The notes below the pieces were generated by a model, which was given only the letters and a program-made list of their open reading frames with translations, was not told the DNA's origin and ran no database searches. 64,000 nucleotides of DNA, taken from contig NZ_BAAAWO010000001.1 of assembly GCF_039535115.1 (NCBI RefSeq), positions 992,001 through 1,056,000 on the forward strand. Direction: 5' to 3'. The stretch's first letter is position 1. The number at the start of each line of letters is the position of its first letter. This DNA is from Paeniglutamicibacter sulfureus (lineage in GTDB: Bacteria > Actinomycetota > Actinomycetes > Actinomycetales > Micrococcaceae). The position numbers and the translations under genes were made by a program. Shown piece by piece: positions 60,355 to 64,000 of the stretch.

Positions 60355-60672
60355 CTAATCCATCGACGGTGGCCTGGTGGTCGGGTCGGGGTGCGGCATG
60401 GGGTCTGGCCCCGGGGCCGGGCTCGGCGAGGGGAACGGGTCCGGGTCCGGGTCCGGCGAAGGATCGGGAATAGGCGATGGATAGGGCCCGGGTTCCGGAT
60501 CGGGATGGGACGGGGGCCCTGGCGGAAAGTCGGGACCTGGTACCGGGTATTCCGGATCCGGACCCGGCGGCGGGCCCGGTGGGGTCTCAGGCGCGGGCTC
60601 GTGCTCCGGAGGAAGCGTGAGGCCCTGGGGATCGCGGAATTCTGGCGTTCCTTGGCCGAACTGCTTGAACAT
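60355..60672 (-). CDS. Proline-rich hypothetical protein (105 aa)
   Basis: Short N-terminal sequence (MFKQFGQGTPEFRDPQGLTL) followed by about 70 residues of Pro/Asp/Gly/Ser repeats such as PDPEPGPYPSP. GAGGAG is well placed before the ATG. It is highly disordered with no signal peptide. Function unknown; the repetitive composition is unlike its neighbours. Confidence 0.7.
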   Translation of the reverse strand: MFKQFGQGTPEFRDPQGLTLPPEHEPAPETPPGPPPGPDPEYPVPGPDFPPGPPSHPDPEPGPYPSPIPDPSPDPDPDPFPSPSPAPGPDPMPHPDPTTRPPSMD

Positions 60673-61437
60673 ATTTTCTCCTCTGACTGTGGGAGTAGAA
60701 AGTCGTTCCTTCGCGGATTCCACTGGCAGCCGGGCACCATGACCCGGCTCGTTTGACCGTTCGTCAATCGTTGCACGGGACGCAGAGGTCAGTCCACCGT
60801 ATCGACATCACGACTGTCGAAAGCGCCAGCGCCAGCGCTTCCGGCAGGCAATATCCAAGCGCATCGAGGTTTTACCAACACGCGGTGCAGGAGCCCGAAC
60901 AAATCGGCCAAATATTTTTCGGGTTTCCTGTTCCCCGCGTCCGTCGTTCGATAATGTCTCCTGCATAGAAACTAGCCAGAAAGAAGATTCAGGAATCACA
61001 TAGTGGCCCCACGACCTCTTAGAAATTACCCGGGCATGGGCCCGGTGGGGCGATTACGGGCAGCTATGGGCAATCCACTCGTGGGAAGTCATTCCACCCA
61101 AGGTCGTTGCACGTGCGTTCGACGACCGGGTTCCACCACATAGTGTTCATACGCTGGATCTTCAGCACAGCGTCACACTGCATCCCTCCGGGATACGCAC
61201 GCAAAAGTCTCCTTCGAGGGGTGCAGGGAATAACATTGGGGGATCCTGCACCCCTCGAAGGAAAAGGTCCCAGACTCCGGTGCCAGGGAGACCTTTTCCG
61301 CCATGAGCGCCCCAGCGATGGCGTGTGGCTCTTCCCGGAAATCAAGGTACGCCTCTGGGTGCATTCGCGACCGCCGCAGGCCAACTAGAGTTGTTCTCGG
61401 AGCAATAGCGAACAAGACAAACTTTCTAGGATGGCAG
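60673..61437. other. Gap upstream of the RND pump
   Basis: About 765 bases with no gene. It contains the paired inverted repeats at 61210-61299 listed separately. Promoters for both the proline-rich gene and the RND gene should lie here. Confidence 0.35.
61210..61299. repeat. Two adjacent perfect inverted repeats upstream of RND pump
   Basis: The first has 18-base arms (61210-61227 and 61245-61262) around a 17-base spacer. The second has 10-base arms (61260-61269 and 61290-61299). They are about 140 bases before the RND start codon. They could form consecutive RNA hairpins in its leader or on the other strand. Confidence 0.85.
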
Positions 61438-64000
61438 ATGCACCGGCTGGCGGCACTATCCCTGGGCAATCGCGCCCTCATCGCATTGATCACGGTCTTT
61501 GTGGCGGTGTTTGGCGTGATCACCATGGGGCAGCTCAGGCAGGAGCTCATCCCCGCACTCGAGTTCCCGCGGATTTCGGTGCTGGCATCCCAGCCTGGAG
61601 CTTCTCCGGAGGTCATCGACAGGCAGGTGGCCCAGCCACTCGAGGGCGCGCTCCAGGCAGTGGAGGGCTTGGAATCCTCCTCCTCCACCTCGCAAACCGG
61701 CTTCACGACCCTCTCACTGTCCTTCGCCTACGGAACCGATCTGGACCGGGCGCGCGCCCAGGTCGACAAGGCCATCTCCAATGCCAAGTCCTCGCTTCCC
61801 GAAGACGTCGAACCCTCGGCCTTTGCCGGTTCCATCGCCGATTTCCCCATCGTCTATCTCGCGGTTTCCGGGGGCGGAAACCTGAACGACCTGCGCGCGG
61901 ACGTCGAGCGTCTGGTGCTGCCCAAGCTCTCCAAGGTGGAGGGCGTACGTACCGCAGAAGTTTCCGGCGGCACTTCCCAGCACATCGCAGTGCTTCCCGA
62001 TACCGCAAGGCTTGCCACCGAACGCCTCAACGGCAACGACCTGAAAAAGGTCATCGAGGAAGGCTCCGGACTGATGCCGGTGGGCCGTCTGGACACAGAG
62101 GGCCTTGACCTGCCCGTCACCTCCGGCTCCACCATCGATTCCCTTGACGCCGTCAAGTCGCTGCCGGTGCGGGGAGCCAGTGGCGTTCACGAGCTTTCGG
62201 AGCTGGCCGATGTCAGCATGCAAGAAGACGCCGCCACCTCGATCACGCGCACCAACGGGATCGAGACGCTGGCCGTGTCGGTGACCAAGAAGCCAGACGG
62301 GGACACCGTGGGCATTTCCCATGCAGTCGCCGCGCTGCTGCCCGAGCTCGCCGCGCAGCTGGGGCCCGACGCGACGTTCACCACGGTCTTCGACCAGGCC
62401 CCCTTCATCGAGCAATCCATCCACGATCTCACCGTCGAGGGACTGCTGGGACTGGGCTTCGCCGTCGTGGTCATCCTCATCTTCCTGCTTTCGGTGCGCT
62501 CCACCCTGGTCACTGCGATCTCCATCCCGCTGTCCCTGCTGGTAACCTTCATAGGCCTGCGCACCGGCGGCTACACGCTGAACATGCTCACCCTGGGCGC
62601 GTTGACCATCTCCATTGGCCGCGTGGTGGACGACTCCATCGTGGTCATCGAAAACATCAAGCGCCACCTCGCCTATGGCGAGGAAAAATCCAAGGCCATC
62701 CTCACCGCCGTGCGCGAGGTGGCCACGGCGGTGGCAGCCGCGACGCTGACGACCGTGGCAGTGTTCCTGCCCGTGGCCCTGGTCGGCGGCATGGCCGGGG
62801 AACTCTTCCGACCGTTCGCGCTGACCGTGACCATTGCCCTGCTGGCCTCGCTGTTGGTTTCCCTGACGATTGTCCCGGTGCTGGCCTATTGGTTCCTGGG
62901 CCACAGCCGGCCAGGGGCCGCCGATGCCGCAGCGGCCAGGGCGGCTGCCGAAAAGAGGGAAGCGAAGTCCTGGCTGCAGCGCGGCTACTCCCCCATCCTG
63001 CGCAAGACGCAGAAACACCCCGTCATCACCTTGACGGCCTCCGTTCTCCTGCTGGGACTTACCGTCGTCTTGATCCCGCTGGTGCCCACCAACCTGCTGG
63101 GCGGCACCGGGCAAAACACCTTCTCCGTCACCCAAAAGCTGCCGGCCGGTTCTTCCCTGGAAACCACCATGAAGGAGGCCGAGCCGGTGGAGGAGGCGCT
63201 GCGCGGGCTCGATGGCGTCGTGGATGTGCAGCTGACGGCAGGTTCCCCGTCCGGCGGCTTCGCCGCGTTCCAGGGTGGCGCGACCGACACTGCCGGTTTC
63301 ACGGTCATGACCGATGCCGACGCCGACCAGGAAGCCATCCAAGCCGCCGCCCGCGCCGCGGTGGCTCCCCTGGGCGGCGACTCCGAGATCTCCATCTCCG
63401 CCGCCGAGGGCGGCCGGGGCGGCTCCTCCGCGATCACCGTTCAGGTCGGTGCGACCACCCCGGAGCTGCTCACCGAGGCAACCCATGTCACTGTGGCGGC
63501 CCTGACCGGAATCGAAGGCTCGACAGACATGGGCGACAACCTCTCCGAGGCGCGCCCCCAGGTCTCCATCGACATCGACAGGGCCGAGGCAGCCGCCGCC
63601 GGGCTCTCCGAGGAACAGATCGGCGCGCTGGCGGCCGGGACGCTCTCCCCCGTCCCCGCGGGCACCATGCGCCTTGGCTACACGGACTACCCGGTGCTCA
63701 TCGGCGAGGGAACCGAGCTCACCGATCTTGACCAGCTGCGGAACCTGGTGCTGCCTGCCGCGGGCGGCACCGTGAAACTGGGCGACGTGGCGACGGTGGA
63801 GCGCTCCGAATCCCCTGCAACCATCACCTCCTCCAACGGGGATCGCATCGCCACGGTCTCCGTCACCCCGGGGGAAAACGATCTGGGTGCGGTTTCCGCC
63901 GAGGTTGCCAAGCGCCTCGAGTCGCTCACCCTGCCCGCTGGAGCCACCGCGGAACTGGGCGGGGCGGCCACCGAGCAGGCCGAGTCCTTCGGCCAGCTCT
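61438..64000 (+). CDS. RND efflux permease (AcrB/HAE-type), 3' truncated
   Basis: Resistance-nodulation-division pump, 854 codons within the window and open at the right edge. First membrane helix ALIALITVFVAVFGVITMG, the periplasmic porter region (ISVLASQPGASPEVID), then six-helix membrane part with the essential TM4 Asp pair in ISIGRVVDDSIVVIENI. GGATGGCAG precedes the ATG. Full members are about 1050 residues, so some 200 are missing. Preceded by the paired inverted repeats. Substrate unknown. Confidence 0.92.
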   Translation, partial: MHRLAALSLGNRALIALITVFVAVFGVITMGQLRQELIPALEFPRISVLASQPGASPEVIDRQVAQPLEGALQAVEGLESSSSTSQTGFTTLSLSFAYGTDLDRARAQVDKAISNAKSSLPEDVEPSAFAGSIADFPIVYLAVSGGGNLNDLRADVERLVLPKLSKVEGVRTAEVSGGTSQHIAVLPDTARLATERLNGNDLKKVIEEGSGLMPVGRLDTEGLDLPVTSGSTIDSLDAVKSLPVRGASGVHELSELADVSMQEDAATSITRTNGIETLAVSVTKKPDGDTVGISHAVAALLPELAAQLGPDATFTTVFDQAPFIEQSIHDLTVEGLLGLGFAVVVILIFLLSVRSTLVTAISIPLSLLVTFIGLRTGGYTLNMLTLGALTISIGRVVDDSIVVIENIKRHLAYGEEKSKAILTAVREVATAVAAATLTTVAVFLPVALVGGMAGELFRPFALTVTIALLASLLVSLTIVPVLAYWFLGHSRPGAADAAAARAAAEKREAKSWLQRGYSPILRKTQKHPVITLTASVLLLGLTVVLIPLVPTNLLGGTGQNTFSVTQKLPAGSSLETTMKEAEPVEEALRGLDGVVDVQLTAGSPSGGFAAFQGGATDTAGFTVMTDADADQEAIQAAARAAVAPLGGDSEISISAAEGGRGGSSAITVQVGATTPELLTEATHVTVAALTGIEGSTDMGDNLSEARPQVSIDIDRAEAAAAGLSEEQIGALAAGTLSPVPAGTMRLGYTDYPVLIGEGTELTDLDQLRNLVLPAAGGTVKLGDVATVERSESPATITSSNGDRIATVSVTPGENDLGAVSAEVAKRLESLTLPAGATAELGGAATEQAESFGQL

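Noticed and set aside
61714..63486. 590-codon open frame on - across the RND pump
   Set aside because: Antisense shadow; His/Gly/Gln-rich low-complexity product.

Overview
The window reads as chromosomal DNA of a high-GC actinobacterium of the Micrococcaceae (Arthrobacter, Paeniglutamicibacter or Glutamicibacter type). The basis is GC-rich codon use, frequent GTG/TTG starts behind GAGG-type ribosome sites, the ilvBNC order with a branched-chain leader peptide, a mycobacterial-style POL-PE-LIG LigD, a GAF-ANTAR regulator, a zinc-independent L36 gene beside a COG0523 gene, and several small stress proteins typical of soil actinobacteria. No insertion sequence, phage gene, rRNA or CRISPR array was seen.

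Layout. 0-7 kb: serA, an ABC-F ATPase, a small hypothetical gene and a secreted protein made of about ten SH3b domains with a peptidase-like C-terminus. 7.2-8.6 kb: a probable zinc-starvation operon (COG0523-like protein, then alternative ribosomal protein L36) behind a Zur-like palindrome. 8.7-19.3 kb: universal stress protein, HAD phosphatase, GT4 glycosyltransferase, glycogen-debranching-type enzyme, an unknown/FAD oxidoreductase pair, a GAF-ANTAR regulator and a pyruvate-oxidase-like ThDP enzyme. 19.6-25.1 kb: ilvC, ilvN, ilvB with a leader-peptide attenuator, then ilvD, which covers most of the valine/isoleucine pathway. 25.2-33 kb: small stress and membrane proteins, and a tightly packed run of a DUF6766-type membrane protein, an acyl-CoA-dehydrogenase-like protein, a PIG-L deacetylase/methyltransferase fusion and a GT2 glycosyltransferase.

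33.3-36.6 kb: a carbohydrate ABC importer (binding lipoprotein plus two permeases, no ATPase) whose binding-protein gene has one in-frame amber stop. 36.6-39 kb: ligD. 39.5-46.4 kb: CBS protein, GNAT-like protein, large catalase, 2-hydroxyacid dehydrogenase, two identical tRNA-Lys(CTT), a Bcp-type peroxiredoxin and tRNA-Leu(TAG). 46.5-49.9 kb: an orphan peptide-type binding lipoprotein and mqo. 50.3-53.9 kb: a three-gene cluster of a Tat-type exported protein and two multicopper-oxidase-like proteins. 54-57.4 kb: small stress-type genes (two PRC-barrel proteins, a membrane protein, CsbD, an acidic protein, a Rho-N-type protein). 57.5-64 kb: an XRE regulator with a degenerate ImmA/IrrE domain, a YbdK-type carboxylate-amine ligase, a proline-rich protein and the start of an RND efflux pump that runs off the window.

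The strongest candidate for something undescribed is the multicopper-oxidase cluster. One protein keeps only the N-terminal-domain copper motifs and the other only the C-terminal-domain motifs, so together they would rebuild one trinuclear copper site. Only the first gene of the cluster encodes an intact twin-arginine motif, which suggests a split oxidase exported as a pre-assembled complex. Functions are inferred from motifs read by eye; no database search was run.
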